A stretch of 64,000 nucleotides of DNA from Streptomyces sp. CGMCC 4.7035. Lineage in GTDB: Bacteria > Actinomycetota > Actinomycetes > Streptomycetales > Streptomycetaceae. Positions 42,330-51,169 of the stretch are shown here, piece by piece. The notes beneath the pieces were generated by a model. The model did not search any database, was not told the origin of the DNA, and saw only the letters and a list, made by a program, of their open reading frames with translations. Position 1 is the stretch's first letter. Each line of letters opens with the position of its first letter. The stretch covers positions 6,675,001 through 6,739,000 of the forward strand of contig NZ_CP134053.1 in NCBI RefSeq assembly GCF_031583065.1. The letters are read 5' to 3'. Position numbers and translations under genes: made by a program.

Positions 42330-44474
42330 TCACAGGTCTCGTACGTTCACGCAGTACACCGACCGGATGCCGTACGGGACGTACAGCGCGTCGCCGGTCA
42401 GGGTCAGGCGGGCGCCGGCCTGGGCCGGGGTGGCGGAGGGCGCGTCGTTGCGGCCCGGGCGGGTCTTCTCGACCCTTCCGGTGTCGCGGTCCAGGGCGGC
42501 CAGGCGGCCGCTCGGGGAGGCTACGTAGATCCGGGTTCCTGCCACCAGGGGCGGGCCCGGGGACTCGACGGTGGAGTTGCTCTCCCAGGCCTGGCGGCCG
42601 GTTTCCGGGGAGACGGCACGGATGCTGCCGTTGGGCAGCGTGAAGTAGAGCGTGCCGCCGGCGAGGGTGACGGTGGCCTCGCCCGGCTGGGTGCGGGCGA
42701 GGGGGACGCGGACCAGGCGGTGCGTGGCCGGGTCCAGGGTGGTGACCGTGCGGTACGTCGTCACCGAATCCGCGGCGTTCTGGTCCTCCATGAGGATCAG
42801 CCGCCCCCCGTGCCGGCCGAGGCAGGTGAGCAGGCCCTTGGCCGTGACGGTCCAGCGTGGGCTGCCCGTGGCCGGGTCCAGAGCGCTGATCCGGGTGGTC
42901 TGCCCGCGCTTGGTGTCGTTCTCGCAGACGAGGTAGGGGCGGGAGGCCGCCGCGGTCAGGGAGCAGCCGACCGACTGGGCCGGCAGCGGGTGGTGCCAGC
43001 GCACCTTGCCCTTCGCGGTGGTGTCCAGGAAGGCGTACGACGCTCCGTCGGTGCCGTAGACAGCGAGGATGCCCTTGGGCAGACGCGCGGCCATGCCGCC
43101 GTCCGGGTCGGGTGCGGTGGCACCCTCGCCGTCACCGGTGCGGACCGTCCACCGGACCCGCCCCGTCGACACGTCGAGGGCCTGCACCGCGTAGTGGGAC
43201 ACGGAGGTGCTGTCGTCACCCTTGCCCTTCTCGGTCTCGTCGTTGGCGTACACGTAGACCAGGCCCGGGGCGGTGCCGATGATCGAACCCTCGCTGCTGC
43301 TGTAGTCGTCCGGGGTGGAGTCGACGGGCCGGGACCAGGTGCGCTTGCCGGTGGCCAGGGAGAAGCGGGTCGCCTTGATGTCGTCCCCGGCGCAGACCAG
43401 TGACGTACCGACCGCGGCGCAGCGGTTGAACGGGCCACTGGCGTCCTTGTCCGCCGCCCGCGCATGCCAGGCGCGCCAGCCCGCGGGCAGGTCGGCGCGC
43501 TCGTCCGAGTGACCGGTGAACCGCGCCACCGCCACCGCGGCCGTGCCCGCCAGTACCAGCGCCGTCACCGCGGAGGCGATCGCGAGCCGACGGCGTGCGC
43601 GGCGCGGGCGCTCCGGCTCGTACGCGACCGTCGGCTCCTCCCCCGCGCGGTGCGGATCGGGCCGGGTGCCGTCCCGCAGGAAGGCGAGGAGGTCGTCGGG
43701 TGTCGGCCGGTACTTGGGGTGCTTCTCCAGGCAGAGTTCCACGAAGGGCCGAAACTCGCCGGGGACGCCGTCCAGTTCGGGGGCGCCCTCGACGACCTTG
43801 GTGGCCGTTTCGTAGGGGCTGGGGCTGTCGAACGGGCCGCGCCCCGTGGCCGCGTACACCACGACCGCGCCGAGGGAGAAGATGTCGGCGGCCGGGCCGA
43901 CGTCGTGCGGGGACGAGAACTGCTCGGGGGACATGAAGGGCGGGGTGCCCATCACACGACCGGTCTGGGTCAGGACGTCCGCGGCCGCGAAGTCGGCGGC
44001 GCGGGAGATGCCGAAGTCGATGACGCGCGGACCGTCGTCGGCGAGCATCACGTTCGCCGGTTTGAGGTCGCGGTGGACGACTCCCGCGCGGTGGATGTCG
44101 CGGAGGGCCTCGGCGAGCCCCGCGGCGACTTCGCGGAGCCTCTCCGGGGGAAGCGGACCGTTTCGTCGTACGTATGTGCCCAGGTCCGCGCCCGGTATGT
44201 AGAGCGTGGCCATCCAGGGGCGCGAGGCGTCGGCGTCCGCGTCCACGACGGGCGCGGTGAAGGCGCCGCTCACCCGGCGGGCGGCGGCCACCTCGCGGCT
44301 GAACCGGGCGCGGAACTCGTCGTCGTCGGCGTACTGGCCGTGGACGACCTTGACCGCCAGACGGCGACCGGAGGCCGACCGCGCGAGATAGACCACTCCC
44401 ATACCGCCGGAACCCAGACGGTCCTCGATGCGGTAACCGCCCACCTCCGCCGGGTCCGAGTCGCGCAGCGACAT
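42330..44474 (-). CDS. Membrane Ser/Thr protein kinase with PQQ-like propeller sensor
   Basis: 714 residues. Hanks-type kinase domain 14 to about 270: GSGGMG glycine loop (21-26), K42 in AVKVV, catalytic HRDLKPANV (D136) and DFGIS (153-157), then TPPFMSPEQ. One TM helix (RRLAIASAVTALVLAGTAAV, about 300). The external domain (about 335-714) is built of PQQ/quinoprotein-like repeats (GKRTWSRPVD, STGRVRWTVRTGDG, GKVRWHHPL, GSPRWTVTA, ETGRQAWESN), a beta-propeller that probably senses an extracellular ligand. A common Streptomyces receptor-kinase architecture; substrates unknown. A small membrane protein gene lies just upstream. Confidence 0.94.
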   Translation of the reverse strand: MSLRDSDPAEVGGYRIEDRLGSGGMGVVYLARSASGRRLAVKVVHGQYADDDEFRARFSREVAAARRVSGAFTAPVVDADADASRPWMATLYIPGADLGTYVRRNGPLPPERLREVAAGLAEALRDIHRAGVVHRDLKPANVMLADDGPRVIDFGISRAADFAAADVLTQTGRVMGTPPFMSPEQFSSPHDVGPAADIFSLGAVVVYAATGRGPFDSPSPYETATKVVEGAPELDGVPGEFRPFVELCLEKHPKYRPTPDDLLAFLRDGTRPDPHRAGEEPTVAYEPERPRRARRRLAIASAVTALVLAGTAAVAVARFTGHSDERADLPAGWRAWHARAADKDASGPFNRCAAVGTSLVCAGDDIKATRFSLATGKRTWSRPVDSTPDDYSSSEGSIIGTAPGLVYVYANDETEKGKGDDSTSVSHYAVQALDVSTGRVRWTVRTGDGEGATAPDPDGGMAARLPKGILAVYGTDGASYAFLDTTAKGKVRWHHPLPAQSVGCSLTAAASRPYLVCENDTKRGQTTRISALDPATGSPRWTVTAKGLLTCLGRHGGRLILMEDQNAADSVTTYRTVTTLDPATHRLVRVPLARTQPGEATVTLAGGTLYFTLPNGSIRAVSPETGRQAWESNSTVESPGPPLVAGTRIYVASPSGRLAALDRDTGRVEKTRPGRNDAPSATPAQAGARLTLTGDALYVPYGIRSVYCVNVRDL

Positions 44475-44545
44475 CCCCGTACGCCCCCGTTCCGTCTCCC
44501 CCGAGAACTGCTCGTGTCAACCGCCGCCGGGCGCGGTCACGCCCG

Positions 44546-44740
44546 TCAGAAGCTGATCGAGTTGATGGTCTGCGCTATCGAGTCGAGGAACCGCTGGATG
44601 GACGGAGCCATACCGGTCGAGGCGAGGAAGAAGCCGAACAGGATCGCCACGATCGCCGGGCCGGCCTTGATAGAGCCCCCTCTGATCATCACCACCAGGA
44701 TGATCGCCAACAGCAGCACCACTGACAGCGAAATGGCCAC
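44546..44740 (-). CDS. Small conserved membrane protein
   Basis: 64 residues (MAISLSVVLLLAIILVVMIR). Two hydrophobic segments flank GGSIKAG: LSVVLLLAIILVVMI and AIVAILFGFFLASTGM, followed by amphipathic PSIQRFLDSIAQTINSI. It resembles a small family common in Streptomyces; function unknown. It lies 71 bp upstream of the kinase gene on the same strand. Confidence 0.75.
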   Translation of the reverse strand: MAISLSVVLLLAIILVVMIRGGSIKAGPAIVAILFGFFLASTGMAPSIQRFLDSIAQTINSISF

Positions 44741-45265
44741 AACTGATCACACCCTCGGTCGGTCCGCTCTCCCGGCCCGGGGCGCCGTCCCCTTGCACAC
44801 CCCGCCAGAACCATCGTGCCACCAACGGGCCCGCCGTATGCGGCCCGTGAGGCATCGTCGGCCACCCGAGACGCACGGTGACCCCCCGCGCGGCGCGCGG
44901 CCGTACGGACGGAAGGTGGTGAACTCCGCGTTCCCGAACGGCAATTCGAGGGGTACCGGACAGGAATGCGACAGTGATCGTTTCCATGTCCACACATCAG
45001 CCTCGCAGGTAATTCAAATGCCCTCACCATTCCTCCTGGGCCGGACATTCCGCCAGAGTCGCCTCCGAGTGTTATGCGCCCTTTAGTCGGGATGAATACG
45101 GACACAACGGCCGTACGCGGCAAAGAAATCGGCACCGTCGTCAATGTGTCCGAGAACACGTCACAGCAATGCCGACTTCCGTGATTCCTGGGTATGCGCA
45201 GGCGATACCCAGGATTCACATCAAGGGTTTTACGAAAGCCCACAGACAACGCTAGGGTGCCTCAG
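44741..45265. other. Divergent intergenic region with an inverted repeat
   Basis: 525 bp without a supportable gene, less GC-rich than its surroundings from about 44990. Contains a 10-bp perfect inverted repeat, TCCTGGGTAT (45186-45195)/ATACCCAGGA (45205-45214), 52 bp before the acyltransferase ATG, likely an operator or leader hairpin. Confidence 0.65.
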
Positions 45266-46375
45266 ATGTTCCACGCCGCCTCGTCCTCCGCAAGAGCAAC
45301 GGGCTCGCGAAGTCCACGTGCCGCACTGGGCACCGAGCCGCCCGCCAAGCAGCGTGACGCCTTCTTCGACAACGCCAAGTACCTGGCGATCGTCCTGGTG
45401 GTCATGGGCCATTCCTGGGAGCCGGTGAAGGGCGGCAGCCGCACACTCGAAGCGGCGTACATGGTCGTCTACGCCTTCCACATGCCGGCCTTCGTCCTCA
45501 TCTCCGGCTACTTCTCGCGCAGTTTCGACATGCGGCCCGACCGGCTGAAGCGGCTGGTGACGGGCGTCGTCGTGCCGTACATCGTCTTCGAGACGGCGTA
45601 CGCCCTCTTCATGCGCGCGATCGGCGGCGATCCGGACATGGCGATCAGCCTGCTCGATCCCTGGTTCCTGATGTGGTTCCTGGCCGCCCTCTTCGTCTGG
45701 CGGCTGACGGCCCCCCTCTGGAAGGTCGTACGCCGGCCGGTCCCGGTGGCGATCGTGATCGCCATGCTGGCGTCCGTGTCGCCCGGCATCGGCAACGACC
45801 TGGACCTCCAGCGGGTGCTGCAGTTCCTGCCGTTCTTCGTCATCGGTCTGTCGATGAAACCGGAGCACTTCCGGCTGGTGCGGCGCCGCGCGGTGCGTGT
45901 CCTGGCGGTTCCGGTGTTCGCCTGCGCCCTGGCCATGGCGTGGTGGGCGGTGCCGAGGATGAACACGGCCTGGTTCTACCACCGCGACAGCGCACAGGAG
46001 TTGGCGGCGCCGTGGTGGTGCGGGCCGGTGATGACGCTCGCGCTGCTGAGCTGCTCACTGCTGCTCACGGCCTGCTTCTTCGCCTGGGTGCCGGGCCGGA
46101 CGATGTGGTTCACGACGCTGGGCGCCGGGACGCTCTACGCGTATCTGCTGCACGGGTTCGTCGTCAAAGGGGCGGACTACCGCGGCTGGTACGACGCGCA
46201 GTGGCTGCACCGGCCGCTCGGTGAGGTGTCCGTGACGCTCGCCGCGGGTGTGGTGGCGACCGCGCTCTGTACCGCGCCGGTGCGGCGGGTGTTCCGGTTC
46301 GTCATGGAGCCGGAGATGCGGTGGGCGTTCCGGCGGGACGCCGCCTCGTTGACCCGCGAGCCGACGAAAGCCTGA
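45266..46375 (+). CDS. Acyltransferase family membrane protein (AT3/OafA-like)
   Basis: 369 residues from ATG 45266 (MFHAASSSARATGSRSPRAA). About ten TM segments; the family's N-terminal block DNAKYLAIVLVVMGHSWEPV contains the conserved His. Other blocks: FHMPAFVLISGYFSRSFDM, LDPWFLMWFLAALFVWRL and TLGAGTLYAYLLHGFVVKGA. Similar to fucose 4-O-acetylase-type acyltransferases that O-acylate cell-surface sugars; the acceptor is unknown. The start could be later, since the first 35 residues are disordered. Divergent from the small membrane gene/kinase pair. Confidence 0.88.
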   Translation: MFHAASSSARATGSRSPRAALGTEPPAKQRDAFFDNAKYLAIVLVVMGHSWEPVKGGSRTLEAAYMVVYAFHMPAFVLISGYFSRSFDMRPDRLKRLVTGVVVPYIVFETAYALFMRAIGGDPDMAISLLDPWFLMWFLAALFVWRLTAPLWKVVRRPVPVAIVIAMLASVSPGIGNDLDLQRVLQFLPFFVIGLSMKPEHFRLVRRRAVRVLAVPVFACALAMAWWAVPRMNTAWFYHRDSAQELAAPWWCGPVMTLALLSCSLLLTACFFAWVPGRTMWFTTLGAGTLYAYLLHGFVVKGADYRGWYDAQWLHRPLGEVSVTLAAGVVATALCTAPVRRVFRFVMEPEMRWAFRRDAASLTREPTKA

Positions 46376-46438
46376 GCGACGGGATTCCGGACGCTGCGGG
46401 GGCTGGTCCGGGGTCCCGCGTGGTACCGCGCGGGACCG

Positions 46439-46891
46439 TCAGTCGTCGGCGGTGAGGCCGAGATACTGTCGCATGGCGGCGTACTTGCGGGTGAGTCGCT
46501 CCGCGGTGGGGGCGTCGAGGACGGCGAGCCGGTGCGGGTCGGCGTTGTGCGCGAGGTCGGCCGCCTTGACGAGCCGGGCGCCCGGGGTGGCCAGAATGCG
46601 CTGGGCGTACGCCTGCGGGGGCTCGCCGCTCCGCTTCGTGACGGCCCGGATGACGTCCTTCGTCACCTCGGACAACGGGGCGGCGTCCAGCCACTCCTCG
46701 CTGAGCACGCCGTCCTCCACGGAGTCGTGCAGCCAGGCGGCGGCGACGAGTTCGTCCGCGCCACCGCGGGCCCGTACACCCTCGGCGACGGCCCGTAGAT
46801 GCTCGGCGTACGGCCGCCCCGCCTTGTCCTTCTGCGCGGCGTGCGCGGCGCACGCGACGGCCTCGACCTCGGCCAATGTCATGAGCGGCAT
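46439..46891 (-). CDS. HD-domain phosphohydrolase (RelA/SpoT hydrolase-like)
   Basis: 150 residues from ATG 46891 (MPLMTLAEVEAVACAAHAAQ), GGGAG eight bases upstream. Metal-binding signature: His in AAHAAQKDKAGRPYAEHLRA and the HD pair AAWLHDSVEDGV, then KAADLAHNAD. This resembles the small ppGpp-hydrolase/HD-4 type (Mesh1-like). A hydrolase of (p)ppGpp or a related nucleotide is possible but not proven. Upstream codons to 46987 are Gly/Arg/Glu-rich without family similarity. Confidence 0.82.
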   Translation of the reverse strand: MPLMTLAEVEAVACAAHAAQKDKAGRPYAEHLRAVAEGVRARGGADELVAAAWLHDSVEDGVLSEEWLDAAPLSEVTKDVIRAVTKRSGEPPQAYAQRILATPGARLVKAADLAHNADPHRLAVLDAPTAERLTRKYAAMRQYLGLTADD

Positions 46892-47010
46892 GACGACTTC
46901 TCCCTGACTTCGGCGGGTTCTGCCCCCGGACCTTTCGGCCGGTTCTGCCCCTGGTCCTTTGGGCGAGTTCTCCCCCGGCTTCGACAAGTTCCCCTGCCGG
47001 TCGGACCGGC

Positions 47011-48189
47011 TCAGCGGGTTGCCTGGGCCGTCGGGCCGTCCCTGGAGATCAGCAACAGGGCCCGGTCGTCGTTCACATCCTTGGCCACCGCCTCGATGAG
47101 GTGCCAGGCCGCGCCGTGGAAGCCGCCGGCCACATAGCGGTCGGCCTCGCCCGTGAGGCGGTCGATGCCCTCGACGATGTCCCGTTCGGACGTCTCGACC
47201 AGGCCGTCCGTGAACAGCATCAGGACATCACCGGGACGCAACACGCCCTTCACGGAGTCGAACTGGGCGCCGTCATAGACCCCGAGGAGCGGTCCGTCCG
47301 CCGCCTTCTCCTCCCAGCGGCCGCTGCCCGCGCTGAGCTGGAGCCCCGGCGGATGTCCGGCCGAGTAGAGCTCGTAGTCACCCGATTCGAGGTCGAGGAC
47401 CAGATGGATGGAGGTCGCGAAACCCTCGTCCCAGTCCTGGCGGAGCAGATAGCCGTTGGCCGCAGGCAGGAACGCGTGCGGTGGAAGCGATCCCAGCAGT
47501 CCGCCGAACGCCCCGGACAGCAGCAGGGCGCGCGATCCCGCGTCCATGCCCTTGCCCGAGACGTCCGTCAGGACAACCTCCAGCGTGCGGCCCCCGTTCG
47601 TCCGGGCCGCCACGACGAAGTCGCCCGAGAACGACTGGCCGCCCGCCGGTCTGAGCGCCATCTCGCGGTGCCAGCCCAGCGGCAGCTTCGGCAACTTGCT
47701 CTGGACGCGGATGCGTTCGCGCAGGTCGAAGAGCATGGTCCCGCCGCGCCGCCACGGCACCCCGACCCGGCTGCGGAACTGCGCGATCAGCAGCCCGAAG
47801 AACCCGCAGGCCGCGACCACGAGCACGACGCCCGGGGTGACCCGGGACGGCCCTTCGGTGTACGGGCCGAGTTTGACGGACTCGATGATCAGCGCGGTGG
47901 CGGCAGCGGCGTAGAGACCGAGCAGGCTGGAGGGCCGCAACAGCACGCCGCCCGCCACGATCGGCAGGACCAGGACGGCCGGTGAGCACCACACGGGATC
48001 GACCAGGGTGGTCGCCGCGATCACGGGGATCATCAGCATCAGACCGGCCAGCGCGATCCAGTCCGAGCCGTCGCCGCGGAAGTAGTCCACGGCGGATCTG
48101 CGCACACCCGTACGGGCCCGGTGCCACTGCTTCTTACACCGGGCCGTGAACGTCTCGGCTTCCGCGCGCCGCTCTCGTCCTGCTGCCAT
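47011..48189 (-). CDS. Membrane PP2C-type Ser/Thr phosphatase (SpoIIE domain)
   Basis: 392 residues. Soluble basic N-terminus (1-40), four hydrophobic segments (about 45-140: WIALAGLMLMIPVIAATTLV; SPAVLVLPIVAGGVLL; LLGLYAAAATALIIE; VVLVVAACGFFGLLIAQF), then a SpoIIE/RsbU-type phosphatase with metal-binding Asp motifs FSGDFVV, LTDVSGKGMDAG and DVLMLFTDGLVE. Such proteins dephosphorylate anti-anti-sigma factors in Streptomyces partner-switching; the partner is not in this window. Divergent from the GNAT gene at 48339. Confidence 0.92.
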   Translation of the reverse strand: MAAGRERRAEAETFTARCKKQWHRARTGVRRSAVDYFRGDGSDWIALAGLMLMIPVIAATTLVDPVWCSPAVLVLPIVAGGVLLRPSSLLGLYAAAATALIIESVKLGPYTEGPSRVTPGVVLVVAACGFFGLLIAQFRSRVGVPWRRGGTMLFDLRERIRVQSKLPKLPLGWHREMALRPAGGQSFSGDFVVAARTNGGRTLEVVLTDVSGKGMDAGSRALLLSGAFGGLLGSLPPHAFLPAANGYLLRQDWDEGFATSIHLVLDLESGDYELYSAGHPPGLQLSAGSGRWEEKAADGPLLGVYDGAQFDSVKGVLRPGDVLMLFTDGLVETSERDIVEGIDRLTGEADRYVAGGFHGAAWHLIEAVAKDVNDDRALLLISRDGPTAQATR

Positions 48190-48338
48190 TGTTCCGGACC
48201 TTATCCATCGGACCTGTCCCTTGGCACGGGAGGTCCCACTTGTCCCCCCTCCGAGCGCTGAACTTCACACGAACCCTGCTCCCGTAACCCCGGAGAAATC
48301 CCCTCGCTCGTCCCGCATTGCCCTGGTAGGCATGGCTC

Positions 48339-49568
48339 ATGACGACGGACCTACGCGTATTGCGGCAGGACGAGTGGAACGGCTGGTACGACAGCCTTCT
48401 CCGGGCCTTCGGCGGAGTGGACGAATCAACCGAAGAACGTGAACTCTGGAACGAGCTCACTGAATTCGATCGATTCCTGGGCGTATGGGATGAAGGCGGA
48501 TGCGTGGGCACGGCAGGTGCGTTCCGTTTCCGCGTCACCGTCCCCGGCGGCGCCTCGGTCCCCGCGGCGGGCATCACGATGGTGACCGTCGCGGCCACGC
48601 ACCGCCGGCGCGGGGTACTGACGTCGATGATGCGCCGGCAGCTGGACGACATCCGCTCCTGGGGCGAGCCGCTCGCGGTGCTGACCGCGACCGAACCCGC
48701 GATCTACGGCCGGTTCGGTTACGGCGTCGGCACGTTCCAGGTGAACGCCGAGATCGACACCAGCCGCGTGCACCTGTCCGTTCCGGACGGCACGGATGAC
48801 GTACGCCTGCGGTATGCGGCGCCCGCCGACGTCCTCGACGCGTGCGAGAAGGTCTACGCACGGCTGGTGCCGCGGCGGCCGGGCATGCTGGCGCGGCAGC
48901 CGGGCTGGGAGCGGCTGGCGCTGCTCGATCCGCCGGGCGAGCGGGACGGGGCGTCGGCGCTGCAGTGCGTGGTCGCCGAGCGGGACGGCGAGATCACGGG
49001 GTACGCCCGCTATCGGACCAAGCTCGGCTGGGGCGTCACCGGACACGACGGAAACGTGACCCTCAACGATCTGGCGGCGCTCGACCCGGCGACCGAGGCG
49101 GCGCTGTGGCGCTTCTTGTTCGGCATCGACCTGATGACGACGCTGACCGTGCGCGCACGGCCGGCCGACGACGCCTGGCAGCACCTGGTGTCCGACATCC
49201 GGCGCTGCCGGCCGCGGCCGCGGGATTCGCTGTACGTGCGTCTCGTCGATGTCGGCGCGGCGCTGGAGGCGCGGACGTACCAGGCGCCGGTGGACGTGGT
49301 GTTCGAGGTCGAGGACGCGTTCTGTCCCTGGAACGCGGGGCGTTGGCGGCTCACCGGGGACGCGAAGGGCGCGTCCTGCGCCCGTACGACGGACATGGCC
49401 GATCTCGTGCTGTCCGTACGGGAGTTGGGATCCGCGTATCTGGGCGGGGTGTCGCTCACGGCGCTGGCGGCGGCCGGTCGGGTGCGGGAGCTGCGGCAGG
49501 GGGCACTGGCGGAGGCGGCGACGGCGTTCGGCTCGGCGGTGGCGCCGTGGCTGCCGCACGGCTTCTAG
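48339..49568 (+). CDS. Eis-like GNAT acetyltransferase
   Basis: 409 residues (MTTDLRVLRQDEWNGWYDSL). Three-part Eis family layout: GNAT domain with acetyl-CoA loop VAATHRRRGVLTSMMRRQLD (Q/RxxGxG/A-like RRRGVL at about 84-90), a second degenerate GNAT region, and an SCP2-like C-terminal domain ending HGF, whose terminal carboxylate is catalytic in Eis. The family acetylates aminoglycosides and other amines; the substrate here is unknown. The start is supported by AGG spacing and family length. Confidence 0.9.
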   Translation: MTTDLRVLRQDEWNGWYDSLLRAFGGVDESTEERELWNELTEFDRFLGVWDEGGCVGTAGAFRFRVTVPGGASVPAAGITMVTVAATHRRRGVLTSMMRRQLDDIRSWGEPLAVLTATEPAIYGRFGYGVGTFQVNAEIDTSRVHLSVPDGTDDVRLRYAAPADVLDACEKVYARLVPRRPGMLARQPGWERLALLDPPGERDGASALQCVVAERDGEITGYARYRTKLGWGVTGHDGNVTLNDLAALDPATEAALWRFLFGIDLMTTLTVRARPADDAWQHLVSDIRRCRPRPRDSLYVRLVDVGAALEARTYQAPVDVVFEVEDAFCPWNAGRWRLTGDAKGASCARTTDMADLVLSVRELGSAYLGGVSLTALAAAGRVRELRQGALAEAATAFGSAVAPWLPHGF

Positions 49569-49655
49569 ATCCCTGGATTTCCCGCCTCTTCCCCCCGGCC
49601 CACGGGTGTCCGGAGCCTCCAGGTCCTGTCGGCGTCCTCTCGGCGTCCTGTCTGC

Positions 49656-50465
49656 CTAGGACCTCTGGCAGCCCGGGCACCAGAAGAGATTGCGGGCGGC
49701 GAGATCGGCGGTGCGGATCTCGCCGCCGCAGATGTGACAGGGCAGGGTCGCCCTGCGGTACACGTACACCTCGCCACCGTGATCGTCGACGCGCGGCGGG
49801 CGGCCCATGGCCTCGGGGGTGTGTTCGGGGCGGACGGTGTCGATGCGGTTGTTCCGGACGCCCTCGCGCATCAGGTCGACCAGGTCGGCCCAGATCGCGT
49901 CCCACTCGGCCGGGGTGATGTCCTTGCCCGGGCGGTACGGGTCGATGCCGTGCCGGAAGAGGACCTCGGCGCGGTAGACGTTGCCGACGCCGGCGATGAC
50001 CTTCTGGTCCATGAGCAGGGCGGCGACGGTGGTACGGCTGCGGGAGACACGGCGGTACGCGGCCATGGGGTCGGCGTCGCCGCGCAGCGGGTCGGGGCCG
50101 AGGCGGCCGTGTATGGCGGCCTTCTCGTCGTCGGTGATCAGCGCGCAGGTGGTGGGGCCACGGAGGTCGACGTACGAGGTCGGGTTCGCGAGGCGCAGGC
50201 GGACCGTGTCGGTGGGCGGGGGCGCGGGGGCGTCGCCGAAGGCGACCTTGCCGAACAGGCCGAGGTGGATATGCACCCACTCGCTGCCGCGGAAGCCCAG
50301 GAAGAGATGCTTGCCGTGGGCGTCGGCGGTGTGCAGCTCGGCCCCGTCGAGGAGGGCGGCGGCGTCGGCGAACTTGCCCTGGGGGCTGCGGACGGTGACG
50401 GCGCCGCCGGCGAACCGCGCGGCGTAGTCCTTGGCCAGCCGGTGAATGGTGTGCCCTTCTGGCAC
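49656..50465 (-). CDS. Fpg/Nei-family DNA glycosylase/AP lyase
   Basis: 269 residues starting MPEGHTIHRLA: catalytic Pro2 and Glu3 are exposed after Met removal. Helix-two-turn-helix region (LLMDQKVIAGVGNVYRAEVL) and C-terminal zinc finger CHICGGEIRTADLAARNLFW, CPGC. PEGHTIHR is characteristic of Nei2-like actinobacterial enzymes that excise oxidised bases. Transcribed away from the GNAT gene, upstream of nothing on its strand until rpiB at 50553. Confidence 0.94.
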   Translation of the reverse strand: MPEGHTIHRLAKDYAARFAGGAVTVRSPQGKFADAAALLDGAELHTADAHGKHLFLGFRGSEWVHIHLGLFGKVAFGDAPAPPPTDTVRLRLANPTSYVDLRGPTTCALITDDEKAAIHGRLGPDPLRGDADPMAAYRRVSRSRTTVAALLMDQKVIAGVGNVYRAEVLFRHGIDPYRPGKDITPAEWDAIWADLVDLMREGVRNNRIDTVRPEHTPEAMGRPPRVDDHGGEVYVYRRATLPCHICGGEIRTADLAARNLFWCPGCQRS

Positions 50466-50552
50466 GGTTGCCCTACCTCCGGGTGAACTCCGGGCTCCTG
50501 GTGCATGTCACAAGGTGGGTCCCTGGGGGGCGAGGCCCCCCAGCGGCCGAGC

Positions 50553-51038
50553 TCAGCCCTGCGGGTGGTGGGGAGGGATCGGCGGCAGCTCACCCGTCGT
50601 CTCGTACGACGACAGCATGTCGATGCGCCGGATGTGTCGCTCATCGCCCGAGAACGGCGTGTTCAGGAACGTCTCCACGAACTTCGTCGCCTCCTCCTGC
50701 GTGTGCATCCGCGCACCCACGGCAACGACGTTGGCGTTGTTGTGCTGCCGGCCGAGCGACGCCGTCTCCTCGCTCCATGCGAGGGCCGCCCGCACGCCCT
50801 TCACCTTGTTCGCGGCGATCTGCTCACCGTTGCCGGAGCCGCCGATCACGATGCCGAGCGAGTCGGAGTCAGCCGCCGTACGCTCCGCCGCGCGGAGGCA
50901 GAACGGCGGGTAGTCGTCCTGGGCGTCGTAGATGTGGGGCCCGCAGTCGACGGGCTCGTGGCCGGCTGCTTTGAGCCACTCGACGAGGTGGTTCTTCAGT
51001 TCGAAGCCTGCATGGTCGGAGCCGAGATACACGCGCAT
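50553..51038 (-). CDS. rpiB: Ribose-5-phosphate isomerase B
   Basis: 161 residues (MRVYLGSDHAGFELKNHLVE). RpiB/LacAB fold with SDHAG phosphate loop, GIVIGGSGNGEQIAANK and RQHNNANVVAVGARMHT. It interconverts ribose-5-P and ribulose-5-P in the pentose phosphate pathway. Unusually for the mycobacterial-type enzymes, the catalytic position appears as Glu in SGNGE rather than Cys. It precedes the glycosylase gene by 87 bp. Confidence 0.95.
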   Translation of the reverse strand: MRVYLGSDHAGFELKNHLVEWLKAAGHEPVDCGPHIYDAQDDYPPFCLRAAERTAADSDSLGIVIGGSGNGEQIAANKVKGVRAALAWSEETASLGRQHNNANVVAVGARMHTQEEATKFVETFLNTPFSGDERHIRRIDMLSSYETTGELPPIPPHHPQG

Positions 51039-51127
51039 GGTCCGAGTGTGTCACGCCTGTCACGAATCGGCTTCGCGGGGTGTCGCCCGCGAAAAGAGTG
51101 AGCGACCCTACCCCGAAGTCGGCCGAA

Positions 51128-51150
51128 AACCTGACGGTGGATGTCAGGTT
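51128..51150. promoter_or_regulatory. Operator-like inverted repeat before the decayed oxidoreductase gene
   Basis: AACCTGAC (51128-51135) and GTCAGGTT (51143-51150) are perfect inverted arms around seven bases, 19 bp upstream of the oxidoreductase ATG. This geometry fits a TetR/MarR-type dimer site. Confidence 0.55.
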
Positions 51151-51169
51151 ATGCGGCAACGCTGTTCCC

